Assembly: GCA_021904315.1 (NCBI GenBank)
Contig: CM038912.1
Location: 18,687,061 to 18,751,060 of the forward strand
Direction: 5' to 3'
Source of the DNA: Sphagnum magellanicum
Lineage: Eukaryota > Streptophyta > Sphagnopsida > Sphagnales > Sphagnaceae
DNA: 64,000 nt
A program made the position numbers and the translations under genes. Shown piece by piece: positions 34,601-47,254 of this stretch. The notes under the pieces were generated by a model. That model made no database searches. It had not been told where the DNA came from and saw nothing but the letters and a program-made list of their open reading frames with translations. The number at the start of each line of letters is the position of its first letter. Position 1 is the stretch's first letter.

Positions 34601-37180
34601 ATCATATTGATTAAGGTAAAAATAGATTACATTGGACTTTTCCAAATGTCCAATTTTTATTATTTTTATGGGTTGGACATATACTATTGTATAAAACCCA
34701 TATGCAAGTTGAGAATTCCAACAAAATAAACTAAAAAAATTGAAAACTTATTTTTTTTAAAAATTACAAAATAATTACATAAAAAAAATTAATACACCAT
34801 GAAAGATGGATTTTACAATTTAGGCAATTCTTAAGTCGAAGTCCATTTTTGGAAATGTTATGGATTCTTTTTAATGGAATTGAAGATTGTTTTCACAATT
34901 TTAGGACATGATATTTTCAAGTTTTGTGTCACTTAAGATCAAAATGTTTGGAGAAATTGAAATATGTGATGGGCTTTGTAATTGCTTATTATGTGCAATA
35001 CAAATCAATAGTTTTTCAATGTTTATTACATATCCAAAGTGATGGTTTTCATGACCAATATTTGAGGTGTTCAATAAGGTTGAAAGTAGGGCACTATTAA
35101 ATTGAACATGGAAACAAATGTCAACTTCAAAATCATTTCAAAGTTTTAATTTTAAGTTTAGTTTTTTGTGCTAAAAAATACAATAGGTAGGACTCCCAAA
35201 ACTCCCAAAATGGGACTGCTAGTTTTGGTACATTCTAATGTGCTTTCACCCATTACAAAGAATAGATGTGAACTTTTTCAACAAAACCCTTATGATTAGT
35301 TATTTTGGAAACTTGTATGATGAAAAGGTTCTCAACATAATTAGTGCTATATGTTAATGTGTGTCATTTAATAGGTGCACATTATTGGTTATTTGAAAAT
35401 AAAAATAAAAATTGGCATCCAAGAGCTATTAAAAAACACATTGTTGAATGCATCAAACAGAAGAAGACCCAATTGAATTTTTGAGCCACGTTTTGTTTTG
35501 TTGGAAACAATACTAAAGGACATGCCTCACCTATGGCTATGTAAACAATAAATAAGTGGCATTGATATTAGATTTTAAATGACATTCAAATGTAAAGTGA
35601 CGAGCTTAACACTTGAAGTGACATGAATGTAATATTGACAACTTAATTTTACCTTGGTGGCTCTTCTAATGGTAGGTTACGATTAATAACAAGGATGATA
35701 GTAAAAATAGTGTTGTCAACTTATAATAATTTTATTTTGTGCTTTACAATGTGGTTAATATTCATTGCTTCTCATTTCACCATAGTTTTTTAATGCCTAT
35801 TTACTTGTGAAAATGGATGTATGCACAATACAATGGTTCATTTTTGACAAATAAAACACTCCATACAATACCCTACAAGTTCATAAAGTATGTTAAAATG
35901 AACATGGTTGTTTTATTCTAAGATGTCATTATTGTAATCTTTGAGTAGTAATAAATGTTCACCCACTTATGAACCCTATCAAACCTAAGTCAAAACTTAA
36001 ATCAAAAGATGTTGATGTCATTTTCTATGGTAGATGTAATTTGGAAGTCCTAAAAAAAACCCCCCATGATAAAGTCCACATGGACAAAACCCCAACTAGA
36101 GATTTAAAAAAAATTATCTTTAAAAGTTTGGAAAAAAAAATCATTTTGAAAGGACTTATGAAAATAAGGTTCAATTTTGACATTTAAAGTCCATAACTAA
36201 ATTTTGATTAAGCTTTAGAAAAAATTGACTTCAAATATGACTTTATTATTTCATTCCTCAATACAAATTTAGTCATTAAAAATAATTTGGAATGAAATTC
36301 AAACCCAAGTCTTCAAAATTTTGACATTCAAATCAAGTGACAAATCCATATAATTTTTTAACTTCAAAAGTCCACTATTAATAATAAGTACATTATTTTT
36401 CAAAAATAAATATGTAAATTTTTTGGCGATCAAGTTGTTTTTAGAATCATTTCCCAATTGACAAATTTAAAGCTATGTTATTCACTATAAGGATTTAAAA
36501 ATAAAATAAAACACCTAACAAAACTCATCGTTGTGACATTAAAAGTGAGTTATTTAAACTTGCATTCACCCAAATATTGTGTTTTTTCATAGAATGAAAG
36601 TTTTTGAAGGCACATTCAACAATGACACTTGGTTGCTTACAAGATAATAAGATTCAACCTTGCAACTTCCCATTAGGTGACTTGTTGTGGCTTCTCTTAG
36701 TATGAATACACTCATTTGTAATATAATTTGTGTGATCTCAACAACAAATACATAAAATGAAGAACAAATCTCAAATTCCTCCACATTGGGAAAAGAACCA
36801 TAAAACAATATGATCATAGATTTGCAAGAATGATGTGATGTTTAGAAATTGATCTATGCAAAAATAATTACAAGCATGATAGGGCATCAAGAGATTGTTG
36901 TGCACAAGTAATGTCATAATTGAAACCACAAGGGAAAAAACATGTTATTTGATGTGAAATGCATTAAATGATAAATAAATGTCAAGTCTTTGTTACAAGG
37001 TAAACAACATTTCATTTGGGTATGAATTGGGTGACATAATATTGACCAACTCCATGCAATGTCTTTTTATTTTTTTGGCAAAATATCACCAAATTTTGAC
37101 TTGAAAAATACTTTTTCGACCTATACAAAAGGTATTTCATGAAAAAAATGGTCCAAATTGACCAAATTTCAAAAAAAAGT
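31661..37180. other. Gene-free AT-rich stretch
   Basis: Frames at 33101-33319 (minus), 35969-36187 (plus) and 36587-36817 (minus) are short, AT-biased and unlike known families. 31855-31990 has short direct repeats around 'gatgaaaagttaaat'. No gene, RNA or clear element. Confidence 0.4.
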
Positions 37181-37262
37181 TGTTATTTAATCATCCAAAT
37201 CTGACTAAATCATCTTGTGGATGATTGCTACTTCAGTTACATTGCAAAATTGAAAAAAAAGA
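37181..37262 (+). repeat. Dispersed repeat R1, degenerate core copy
   Basis: 'catccaaatctgactaaatcatcttgtggatgattgctacttcagttacattgcaaaattgaaaaaaaa' matches the R1 right half; the palindrome is decayed. Confidence 0.5.
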
Positions 37263-37589
37263 ACCTTGACTTCATGGTACATGCAATAATTGGAGGGTGG
37301 GTCGTCTAGGGAAAGTTTAACATCACAAACTTGCCTCCTCCATATATATGTGCTTATACAACACCTTAACAATGTGTTCAAAATAAAACATTAATGAAAT
37401 ATTAATCAATCACTGATATGATATTATAATGACATTAGAATGCAATGTGTAATACAATCATCACAATATGTTAGTTACAATGTCATCACAATATCAGATC
37501 AATGACTATATCAACACTTCATTAGCACTTAACTTTGAACACATTGTTAAAATGTTGTAAAAACACATATACATGGAGAGGACAAGTTA

Positions 37590-37780
37590 GTGCTCAAGCT
37601 TTAGGGTTTAGGCTTGTTATTTGAAAATGTCGCCACCGTTGAGCTTTAGTAGTGTTGAGGGTTTAAGGTTTAGGCCCATTTATTGGGAATGCCCCCACCC
37701 TTGAGCTTTAGTACTTAGACCCCTCCACCCCCCCCTCTCTCCCTCCCCTTCAAAACCCTAAACACTAAACCCTAACACCC
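37590..37780. repeat. Paired ~80-bp direct repeat with telomere-like motifs
   Basis: 'gctttagggtttaggcttgttatttgaaaatgtcgccacc-ttgagctttag' is followed by a second diverged copy ('gggtttaaggtttaggcccatttattgggaatgcccccacccttgagctttag'), then 'aaaccctaaacactaaaccctaac' in the other orientation. No gene. Confidence 0.5.
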
Positions 37781-38039
37781 CTCACCCTTTTCAAATTTTA
37801 ATAATAAAAATTTATAAAAATTTAAATAAATTAAAATAATAAAAAATAAAAAAATAAAAAAAAGCAACTCTTGTGGAGCTGAAAAGAGAATTAAAGAAGC
37901 AAAGTTTCAAATGGGCAGAGGGGGCCACATGGAGTAACATGCAAAGCAGAAAAAAAGGAAATCATGATCCCTCCCGGTCTGTCTAAAAACGGGCAGAAGT
38001 AAAAATAATCAGTCCGAATATCCCACCTAGATCCGCCCC

Positions 38040-39160
38040 GGTCGGTTTGTAAATTTAGATTTACACCCGGCCCGGCCCGGCCCGGCCCGGCCCGCGCGCG
38101 AAGATGGAGCCCGCGTTGACAGTAAGCCCTTCGTTCGTTCGTTCGTTCGTTCGTTCCTTGGTCATTTCATGCCACCCGTTTTTGTCCCAATCGGACGGCC
38201 CAAAATCCTCCCTCCCTCGAGGTGACGTCCAAAAAAGGACGATGAATGAATCGAGGTCCTGAGAAAAAAGATAGTGACACACCAGATCGGACGGCTGCAG
38301 GACTAGACTTGTGTTGGGGACCTGGTCTCGTCCACACGCTTCTCGAGATGCCGTTCTGATACGTAGGTACCCAAATGAAAATCCGTAGGTACCCAAATGA
38401 CAATACGTAGGTACCCAAAAGCAAATCCGTAGGTACCCAAAAGAAAATTCGTAGGTACCCAAATTCTTCCGTAGGTGCCCAAATTCTTCCCCGCACCACC
38501 ACCATTGCTGTCGCCGTTGGTGTAGGGTCAACGACGCAACTCCGCGCATGTTTCCGACGCGCATCTCAGCTTTTTCGCAACAATTGCGAAGTAAGAAAAA
38601 CAAAGATCCAGACTTTCGCATCTTCTTCTTCTTCTTCTTCGTCGTCGTGGTTGTACAAATTCTCTACTAGCTAGGTACTCCGGACGTCTCGGATTCAACA
38701 GGGGATTTCCATCTTGTCAGCACTACCATCAATCTGTCTTTTTTGTTTTGTTTTGTTTGTATGGGCCCCGCTTTACTTGCAAGAAAAAAAAGTGACAATG
38801 GAGAGGCAGTTAGTGAATCTGTTTTGGATTCTTACTCAGAATAGCTGAATCAGAAGAAAACAGCACCTTCAAGAAGCAGAAGAAAAAAGAAAACCAGCTC
38901 GGGTGTACATACATACATACATGACCTGCCTAACTAACATTGATCAGTGATCTCTGAGGTGGTGGCGGGTTTTCATTTTGTCAACTTCCCACTAAAGATC
39001 AGCAGAGAAGGAACTATCAGCAGCAGCAGCTAGTTGATCAATACTATAGTCTCTAGCAAATATCTTTACTTTCCAGGCCTCGAAAGATAGATACTCGGTT
39101 CTTCTTCTTCTTCTTCTTCTTCTTCTTCTGCTTTGTTCGACTTATACACCTTACAGCTGA
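38040..39160 (+). promoter_or_regulatory. CpG-rich promoter-like island without a recognised gene
   Basis: GC and CpG content rise abruptly inside AT-rich sequence. The island holds (CCCGG)n at 38066-38100, (GTTC)n at 38131-38157, a 22-bp minisatellite, then CT/CTT-rich runs (38625-38645, 39100-39130) like the leaders of the real genes here. Possible splice-like signals occur, but no frame with a domain follows on either strand. A 186-codon minus frame (38061-38621) is mostly translated minisatellite. It could be the promoter of a non-coding RNA, of a gene whose exons I cannot see, or the remains of a lost gene. No miRNA that I know was found. Confidence 0.4.
38361..38490 (+). repeat. Minisatellite, six units of 20-22 bp
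   Basis: Units are 'cgtaggtacccaaatgaaaat', '...aaatgacaat', '...aaaagcaaat', '...aaaagaaaat', '...aaattcttc' and '...gtgcccaaattcttc'. They differ mainly in the last 8 bases, and the last two are shorter. Confidence 0.85.
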
Positions 39161-42159
39161 TGATGAAGACCCTACCCAAGAGAATTAAACAACAAACACC
39201 CATCCGAAAGCAGGGGAAGGACCCATTGACCCATCTGAAAGGGGGATCGGGAGCTACAATAATTAAGAGAGCTGATCTGATCAGATCATTTCCTTAGAAA
39301 ATTAGGCATCTGGATCATGACATGCAATGTTAAAAGAATATTGAGAATATGAATATTTTCATTTGTAAGATCCAATTGTTTGTTATATATTTGGATATTG
39401 AAGAAGGTGGTGGTGGTGGTGGTGGTGGTGGAATTTATAATTAGTAGAAGTTATATATGAGTGAATTCCTGATCTTTTGGGGGAACTAGAATTAGGCTAG
39501 AATTACTCATCTGCATCTCTCCTTTCAAGCTTCCAGATTAGCATTTTGAAATTGTGCGCGGGGGGAATTTTCATTAATATCAGTCTAATTATATAATTTT
39601 TTTGGCTTTCTTATTATAATATGAACTGGAATTATTAGATCTGCAGAAGCTTCACAACTACTGTTAATAATAACAATATTATTATTATTATAAGCCAAAA
39701 ATCATGTACAAGGGATGTTTAGAAATTTTTTATTCATTCAACAGATTAAGCATCTCTTGCAGAACAGTTGGGCAAGCAGCTGCTTGTTATCAGCTTACTT
39801 GCTTGGGACCCCCCCATGTGATCTGCTAAAATTATATACATTGAGAACCAAACTTGGTAGGGGGCAAAAAAACATGAAATGATGTGAAGATTGATGAGCA
39901 TGTAAATTTGGTTTCCAACACAATTAGTTGGGTTTTTGACACCTCTAAAAAAGAAATCATTTCATGATGGAAGACTTGTTACTAGCTGCCTGATGATGCA
40001 TATTGCACACCCAACATGGGTCAGATCATCACCAATCCACTATAATAATTTACAACAAGGGGTGTGTCACCACTATGGCCTTGCCATTTACATTAAAAAA
40101 GTATCTTAAGGCAAAAGAAGAATTGTGGAAACTCAAATATTTCACCATGCAAAAATATACCTAATCTTCAAAACATCCTCTAAAAGAAACCAAAATCCTT
40201 CAAGATATTATAACTCTGTAACTAATCTCAAGTTTCAACACAAGCCAAAATACCATCTTTCAAAAATCCTCATATAATAAAAATAGACCTATTATTGTTA
40301 TTACCTAGGAGCCAAAATCCATTAAGCTACTATACTATATAATGAATCTAAACACAATATCCTTGCCTTGGTAGGCAAGGCCAATAACAACCGTGCTTTT
40401 GCCCACAACACTAGAAATAAACAAAAAAATGATAGGGCGTTTATAGGCACAAAAAAGGTTGGTTGCCTTCCACACTCCTTGACATGCACTCTATATAATG
40501 TTGTGAGCACTATGAATCTATATCATGAATTAACATTAATTGTCAAGCTTGACATGATTTGCAAAATTTCTAAAATCAAAGTAATCTCTTGAACCCTTGT
40601 TCTAGAAACAGTTTTTTGGACTAGAATAATCAAATTTTTGGTTACCTAGAGTCCAAAAACTCTAGTAACCCTCTAGAATAATTCAGCTCTGTGTGTGTGT
40701 GTGTGTGTATAGAGATTATTTCTGATAAATGGTGCGCCCTCTTTATGATTAGCAGACATAACCCACCCCAAAGAAGAATGAGATGCCCTCTTTTCATCCA
40801 CATTTAGAACTTTTTCATCCACATACACAACAATTTGTTACATTTTCATCCACACGAAGAGCAAAATTACAAGTTCATGGAGACAATGTCCGTAAGCTCT
40901 GCTAACCAGTAAGTTGGCTAATGAAATGTATGTCAAAGGTTATGGCTTCTTATAACTCATGACCCGGTAACCAACCAAAGCATCAAGCTTCTCCTTCGGT
41001 TTCTAGTTATGTCAGTTCGGCATACTACTACCATAGTACATTGGCAACTTGGTAGCTTTGACACATGTTTGTCAAATAATTAATAAATTAATTAATGAAT
41101 TAACGAATTAATTAATTAATTAATTAATTTTGAGAATTTCATTTCAACAAATATAGATTATTCTTGAAGAGTCAATATTTTCATTAAAAAATTCTTGTTA
41201 TTTGAAAAAAAAAACTCAATATTTTGAAAATAATATATAATTAGTGTTGAAGGTGCCATAGTAGTAATAGGGTAATAGGGATAGAAGATGCAAGGAAGCT
41301 TGAATTGCAGCTTCCATACCTATTACCATTGCAGTCAAATGGGGCTACTCAGGGTACCTAAATAGGTTTGGTGATGGCTGGTTTACTCCTACCTTCAGTG
41401 GGCAGTAAGTAGCTTGTGCCATTTTCTGGGTACCCTTTGGTTTTCAGATATTTGGCAATTGATTAAATACCTAAAGTTCAAACTTGCAAATGAAAAAAAA
41501 AGAAAAAGAAATTATATCTTTTTAAAATGCGTTGTTATTTCATAAGTACTTTTGAAACTTTTTGGGGGTCTCTTAAATTATTATAAAACTTACTTCCAAG
41601 CAGTGTTTCTTTTTTCTTTTTTTTCATACCAATTTTTTTGAGAAATTTAATGAAAAAAATTAGAAAAAATAGTCAAATTTACACTTTATTTTTTTCAAAT
41701 TTCCCAATTTCATTTTGTCAATAAATGGCGAATCCGTGGTAAAAAAAAACACTGTTCCAAAGTAATAAATAGAGACCTATTTTTTTTTAACGGAATTTCA
41801 TTTTTGTAAAAATGTAGTGACCATCCTTTGGAGCAGGGATTTAAAGTTGAAGCCTTCTTGTCCTGCAGAGGGGGGTTTTAATCCATTTGAAGTCATGGCT
41901 TAAGAAAATTTGTCCTTCAAACATCAAGGATCCTGCAATATATATGTAGTAATCTTCGCACACCATTCATGTTATATAGGACTAATATATATTATTCTCT
42001 GCCATGCCACGTCTGTATTCCACTCTTTCTCTGCCCCATCGGAGTAAACAGATCATGACGGGACGGATGGATGATTGGATGGATGGACGGATAAATGACG
42101 AGACAGATGGATGAAATGATGCTTCACGACATCCTTTACCATATGTAATTCTGAGAGAA
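39161..42159. other. Gene-free stretch with simple repeats and palindromes
   Basis: It contains a 16-bp palindrome TGATCTGATCAGATCA (39273-39288), (GGT)n near 39402-39431, palindrome CAAGCAGCTGCTTG (39773-39786, again at 43761-43774), an R2-linked block 'caaggggtgtgtcacc-actatggccttgccat' (about 40056-40092), (GT)n near 40692 and (ATTA)n near 41085-41130. Short frames at 40322-40592 are not supported. Confidence 0.45.
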
Positions 42160-42490
42160 CCTTACTCAGGGAGAGTTTTCCTAAGACACCAAGAGCACAA
42201 CATGAAGCACCATGGTTTGGGAGATCTCAGCATGACAAAACAATACAAAACAATGCATCACAAACACACTGGCCCTGCCAATAGATAAGATCTTGTACAT
42301 CTACCTACTGCATCCAAACTCCGAACACCCAAAAAAATCCATTTCAATCTAAACAGTCTAAACACATTCACCAATAAAACCGGTTCTAATAAGGTAAAAC
42401 TTTGGATGGAATGTGATAGTCTGGCCCAACAAAACAAGGGGTGTGTCACACATACTGTGGCCTTGCCATTTTCATGAAAAAGTATCTCTT
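42160..42490 (+). repeat. Dispersed repeat R2, copy 2
   Basis: It joins three blocks seen elsewhere: 'ccaagagcacaaca...gggagatctca' (28.7 kb), 'ttgccaatagataagat-ttgtacatctaccta' (13.98 kb) and 'caaggggtgtgtcac' + 'ctgtggccttgccattt' (40.06 kb). This suggests the other sites are fragments of one longer element. No protein frame. Confidence 0.6.
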
Positions 42491-44533
42491 TCAAATCAAA
42501 ACAAAACAAAACAAAACTTTGGGTGCAACCCCCAACTGATTAATAGAAGCAGCAATAGGTACTCTCCTAATGAATAAGATGAATAGGTAACTCCCCTTTT
42601 TAGGAAGCGGTGGGTACCTTTGTACAAAGTCCATATCATTCAAAAATAATTATATCTTATGTTGAATTTGTGCTCACTTATGCAAAACAATGACTTATAT
42701 AGGTGGGTTTCAAGGTAAGCCAAAAAAAAAAGTTACTCGGAAACATCTAACTAATAGCTACCTAGTCATCATAGAGGTTTTTTAAATACAAAAGAAAAGG
42801 ACTTTTATGGATGTGATTTTTTAGCACTTTTCGATCCACTCAACCATGTGTAAGCCATTGAGATTAACATAAGTTCCAAAATATCACCTAGTCGTCGTAT
42901 TCATTGACCTCCTCCATTTGTTGTTGGGAGAGAACTTGCATTTCCTTGTGATTAATCAAGGGAAGTAAAGAAACCCATTCAAGGGAGATGCAACAAATCT
43001 CATAGAAATGGGTGTTGCCATTTTTATTGTTCATTGAAATCCCACAAATTGTGGGATACATAAATTGAAACTAAGACATTTCTTTTTCATGCTATGATGG
43101 AGTTTAACAACTTGAAGTCAAGTAAACATAGAAATTGTATAAAATCAACAACATGAAGATGGTGTGGATTGGGAATCTCGGGAGTAGTATCATGGTACCT
43201 ACAAGTAATAGTGTAAATATTCAACAAATAGACCTTTGCAACATTATTGTCAACAACCTTCCAAACATATAATGCTTGGGGGGTCACACATCAAAAGGGA
43301 CAAAAAATCCAAAAGTGTTATAAAGAAAGGAAAAAATATAATATGGCAAAAAGAGGGCATGGTCAAGTTGTGGTTAGTTTATGTTAGTTTAGTTTTCTTG
43401 AAACTTGTACAAACACAAATAAATATTTTTATCGTATTACTCTATATATAGGAATTGTAAAACTTCCTTCACAAAGACATACATATGCCATGGGGGTCAA
43501 GTTGACTTGTTGGCACTAGCAAAAATTTCTCTACATGGATCCAAATCACACATAGTTTTCTCAATCTTCTTTCTTCCAAGGATAAATGCAATCGTGAAGA
43601 AGGTTTGGAGTTGCAAAGAAACAATCAACACAATCTTCCATGAATTCCACAAATGGGTTGCACAATTACATAATGATTTTAAGAAATAAGATAATTACAT
43701 ACATGTAGCAAACTTCGTAGTCCTATTATGGGTGCTTTTCAGGGGTTTCCCAAGGTGAAACAAGCAGCTGCTTGCAAGCTTCAATTTTTGTGATGCTATA
43801 TAGTGTCCATTAGTGTCCATTTTAATGTGAGTTGACGATTAACAATGCAACTGAAATGTGAATTAACAATGTGAGATTCAATCATACATTGGAAGGAGGC
43901 CCTTGAAAAACCATTATCACCTAACAAAATGGCAACTTGCCCAACATGCCAAGCTCATTGTGTTCATGCTTGGAATGAGCCCTACCCAGCACATTCCTTT
44001 GTATTTCAACATTTTAACTTTAACTTTCACCTTCCCTTTATGGACAAGAGAAAATGGGCCAACATATTGAAAAACAATAAGGTGAAAAAGAAATGTCACA
44101 ATGATATTTGCATAGCCCATAGCAACTACCAACATGACAACCAATTACAATGTGAAAAAAAACTTGATTGGACTACAAAAATAAAAATCCCATTGTATAT
44201 CAAAATTTTAAAACAACATATATATGTAACTTAGCATTGGAGAACTCCCCGAATTTTTGGTAGTACCCAACTAGCATGTTCCCATACAAACATGAGTTCA
44301 AACACGGGTACCATTATGGTGAAAAAACCAAGCATCTAGCTTTTATGTTCAATTATTCAAAACATATTGTAAGATGATCAATTGATTCTCAAATGCTTAA
44401 TGTTCATGTCAATCAATTTGAAAATAAATATGCTTACAATTAATCAATTTTACTAGAGTTTGAATTTTAAAAATTATATCGTACATATTGCAAAACATTT
44501 AGACAATTTAAAGCAAAAGTGTTAAATTCTCAA
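42491..44533. other. Gene-free AT-rich stretch
   Basis: Overlapping short frames on both strands at 43087-43451 and 43917-44234 show no domain. The palindrome CAAGCAGCTGCTTG recurs at 43761-43774. No gene seen. Confidence 0.4.
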
Positions 44534-44735
44534 TTTACACTATTACAAAATGTGAGTGTAATTCATTAGTCCTGGTTCAATGAATTCACTCAAAATTCAT
44601 AACTCACACTATTACAAAATGTGAATATAGTTCATTAGTTCTTATTCAGTGAATTCACTCAAAATTCATAACTTACAATATTACAAAATGTGGGCATAAT
44701 TCTTTAGTCCTTATTTATTAAATTCACTCAAAATC
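44534..44735 (+). repeat. Tandem repeat, three units of ~73 bp
   Basis: 'cactattacaaaatgtgagtgtaattcattagtcct' to 'gaattcactcaaaattcataac' occurs three times, near 44538, 44610 and 44684. A 31-bp pair ('gaaagca-ctgacaaa-aaggatgcat') follows at about 44738-44800. Confidence 0.7.
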
Positions 44736-45230
44736 CAATGAAAGCACCTGACAAATAAGGATGCATTCAATGAAAGCACTTGACAAACAAGGATGCATCT
44801 TGTTATACGTTTAGAGTAAGGTCACTTTCAAAAATGATTTTATTATTGATAATAAAAATTTTAATTTTAATTTAATTTTCTAAAAAATTATTAATTCTTA
44901 TTATTATAAATTTAGAAAAAAAAACCATGACTTCTCTAGTTTAATTAACAAGCAGCTAATTGTGTGATGACTATAAAACTCCCTTACTATATCTAGAACT
45001 TGTCATGTAGATGCATGCACTTTGAAGGGAAGTGGAACTAGGGCCAAATTAGGGGACTAGTGAAGTGCGGAATCGTGGGGGTGATCAATTTTAACTAACT
45101 AAAATAAGTAGGTTAAGAAAAAGAAGGAGAGTGGGCGCTTTGGGGGGGGGGGGCCAAGAGAGGGGAGTGTAAAAAGGTAGAAATTTCAGCAATGTAAAAG
45201 AAAGGAGCGTCTTTTTAGTCGCCTTGTTTT
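44736..45230. other. Gene-free stretch
   Basis: AT-rich, then a G-rich section with a G12 run near 45141-45152. Nothing recognised. Confidence 0.4.
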
Positions 45231-45530
45231 GGGGGTACCACGAGGTGCATCGTGCATCGAGGTGCCATCATCGTGCATCCAGGTGTCATAATCGTGCATC
45301 CAGGTGCCAGAGCAAAATAACCAAGTCACCTATGGCCACATGTAGGTTTATATATAGGTTGGGTACCTACCCTATTCATAGTAGCTAGGTAGGTACCACC
45401 TATGGTCGCACACATACATAGGTACCCTATTCATAGTAGCTAAGGTACCTATGGTCGCACACATACATAGGTACCCTATTCATAGTAGCTAGGAACCTAT
45501 GGCCGCACAAATAGGCACCCTATTCAGAGT
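45231..45530 (+). repeat. Minisatellites ('catcgtgcatc-aggtgcc' and GGTACC/CATAGTAGCTAGG)
   Basis: First block (45235-45310): three units of about 25 bp around 'atcgtgcatccaggtgcca'. Second block (45350-45530): three to four units of about 55 bp around 'ggtaccctattcatagtagctagg-acctatggtcgcacacatacata'. They lie in front of the zinc-finger promoter. Confidence 0.7.
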
Positions 45531-45689
45531 AGCCAACTCGAGTTAGAGACGCAAAACAAAACCAAACAACAGAAAAAGAAAAAGGAGAAAAGAAATAAGT
45601 ACATGCTAACAAACCAATTGGGATTGAGATCCCAAAAAAGAAAGAAAAGAAAGAAAGAAGGAAAGACGGCATCTGACAGGAACCTCTCA

Positions 45690-47254
45690 AGGCTGCGTGC
45701 GTGTGTACGTACGCACGCAGAAGTAGACGGGGGCAAGTGCGTACCTACGTAGACGTAGATGGGGGAAGTACGTGCGTGCGTACGCAGAAATAGACGGGAA
45801 TTTCGCATTCCGCGTCGCTCCACAGAATATTCTCGTCGTGCGGTTCCTCCTTAGCCCCGATTTTATTTTTCTGGCTAAATTTAGCAATTTGGCTAAAAAG
45901 AAATCTCAAAATGGCTAAATACATGTGGGGGTTTTCGAGTCGCCACATTTCAACAGTTTTCGAACAAATTATCACCAGATTTCTATTGGGTTCTAGCATG
46001 TAGCCTAAAATGTAAAGGAATCTTTAAAAGTTTTTAGTTTAATATGCTGTCTATAGCCACATTTGGCGAAACTCTGTTATGGTTCCCTGGATTCCTGCTT
46101 TTGCTTTTGCTTGCTTGCTGGCTGCTGCGGCTGCCGCACTTGCCACAGTCGTTGACGATAAAAAGGAGTGCTTTGACACCACCGTTGCGTAATTGCTTAG
46201 CTAGAGCAACCTAAGTGCAAGCAAAAAGTCAGCACACCTTGGACTTGTTGCTCAATCCTCTGGCTCACAGATCGAGCAAGCAGTACCAACTCGTGGGTCT
46301 TCTTCCAGCTGCAGCAGCAGCAGCAGTAGCAGCTCATGACACAGTTTGAAGCAAACAAAATTCAGTCCAGAGGAGGGAGAGAGAGAGAGAGAGAGAGACC
46401 ACTGCACACATAGATATCCATATACACATCATAAGTCCATGTGTGTTTTGGTGTTTTGGTTGTGGTTACTACTGGAAATTTAGTTTCTGTTGTTCTATTG
46501 CTGCATTAGTTATACTTTGTGGAGTAAATTCTAAGCTCAGAGCATTTTTTTAGTGCAAGGATTTGCATCATCAGTAGATCAGGAATTTAGTCAACTACTC
46601 ACTCGTTCAGAGGTTTCAAGTCTAGAGTCTAGAGTGAGAAGAAGAAGAAGAAAAACTTCTAGGAGATAATATAATTTGTCTGTTAGGAGGAGTTCACATT
46701 TTTTTTTGGGTTTATAGTGCAGCTCGTGGGCAACAAGTTCTGTAAAGTCTTGTAGGGCAGGCTGGAGATCAGGACCTGGTATCCACAGCAGCTGATTGTG
46801 TGTGTCAGCAGCAGCAGCAGAAGAAGAAGAAAAAGAAGAAGAAGAAGAAGCTGGCGGCAGTGAGCTTTATTGTTGTTGCAGGAGGGGAAATATTGATTTG
46901 TAGAACCAGGCTGCAGCTGGGACGTGCAGCGTAGTAGTTCACTTGGATGCTTTTTCATATCGTGTGGAATTTGATATTACTGATTCTTGAGGCCTGCGAG
47001 CCTGCAGAGAGATCTGCATCATAGTAGTGGTGTATGCTTGATTCCATGGCAGAGAGAGAAAGATGATTAATTGATGACGGTTTTCATGAACATTAAGTGA
47101 ATCTGTGTATGTTTGGGATCATAACAGCCGAAGGAGCAGGGTTGAATCAGCCTTTCATCGACAAGCGTTGCTAGAAACTAGGCGCTGTGGGTCCTTGCTT
47201 GCAAGCTGGTCAGATCCAATCGAGTACTGTCCTAAGGCGCTGAGCAGTGCAAGA
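45690..47254 (+). promoter_or_regulatory. Promoter and long 5' leader of the zinc-finger gene
   Basis: An ACGTACG-rich run with two diverged direct copies lies at 45695-45800, a decayed R1 palindrome region at 45870-45910 and 46050, then a possible TATA-like 'cgataaaaagg' near 46157. From about 46190 the sequence is leader-like: CAG-rich (46310-46335), (GA)n (46376-46397), (GAA)n (46636, 46826-46850). A leader intron is possible (acceptor-like 'ttgttgttgcag' near 46881). Four short upstream ORFs start at 47046, 47063, 47074 and 47109, all ending before the main ATG. Confidence 0.5.

Noticed and set aside
38061-38621. 186-codon minus-strand frame in the CpG-rich island
   Set aside because: Most of it is the translated 22-bp minisatellite and (GAAC)n/(CCGGG)n repeats; unit lengths of 20-22 bp do not keep one frame.
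38500-39900. Known conserved plant miRNA precursor in the CpG-rich island
   Set aside because: I looked for the mature sequences of common families (156, 159/319, 160, 166, 171, 172, 390, 408) and saw none; a novel one cannot be excluded by eye.
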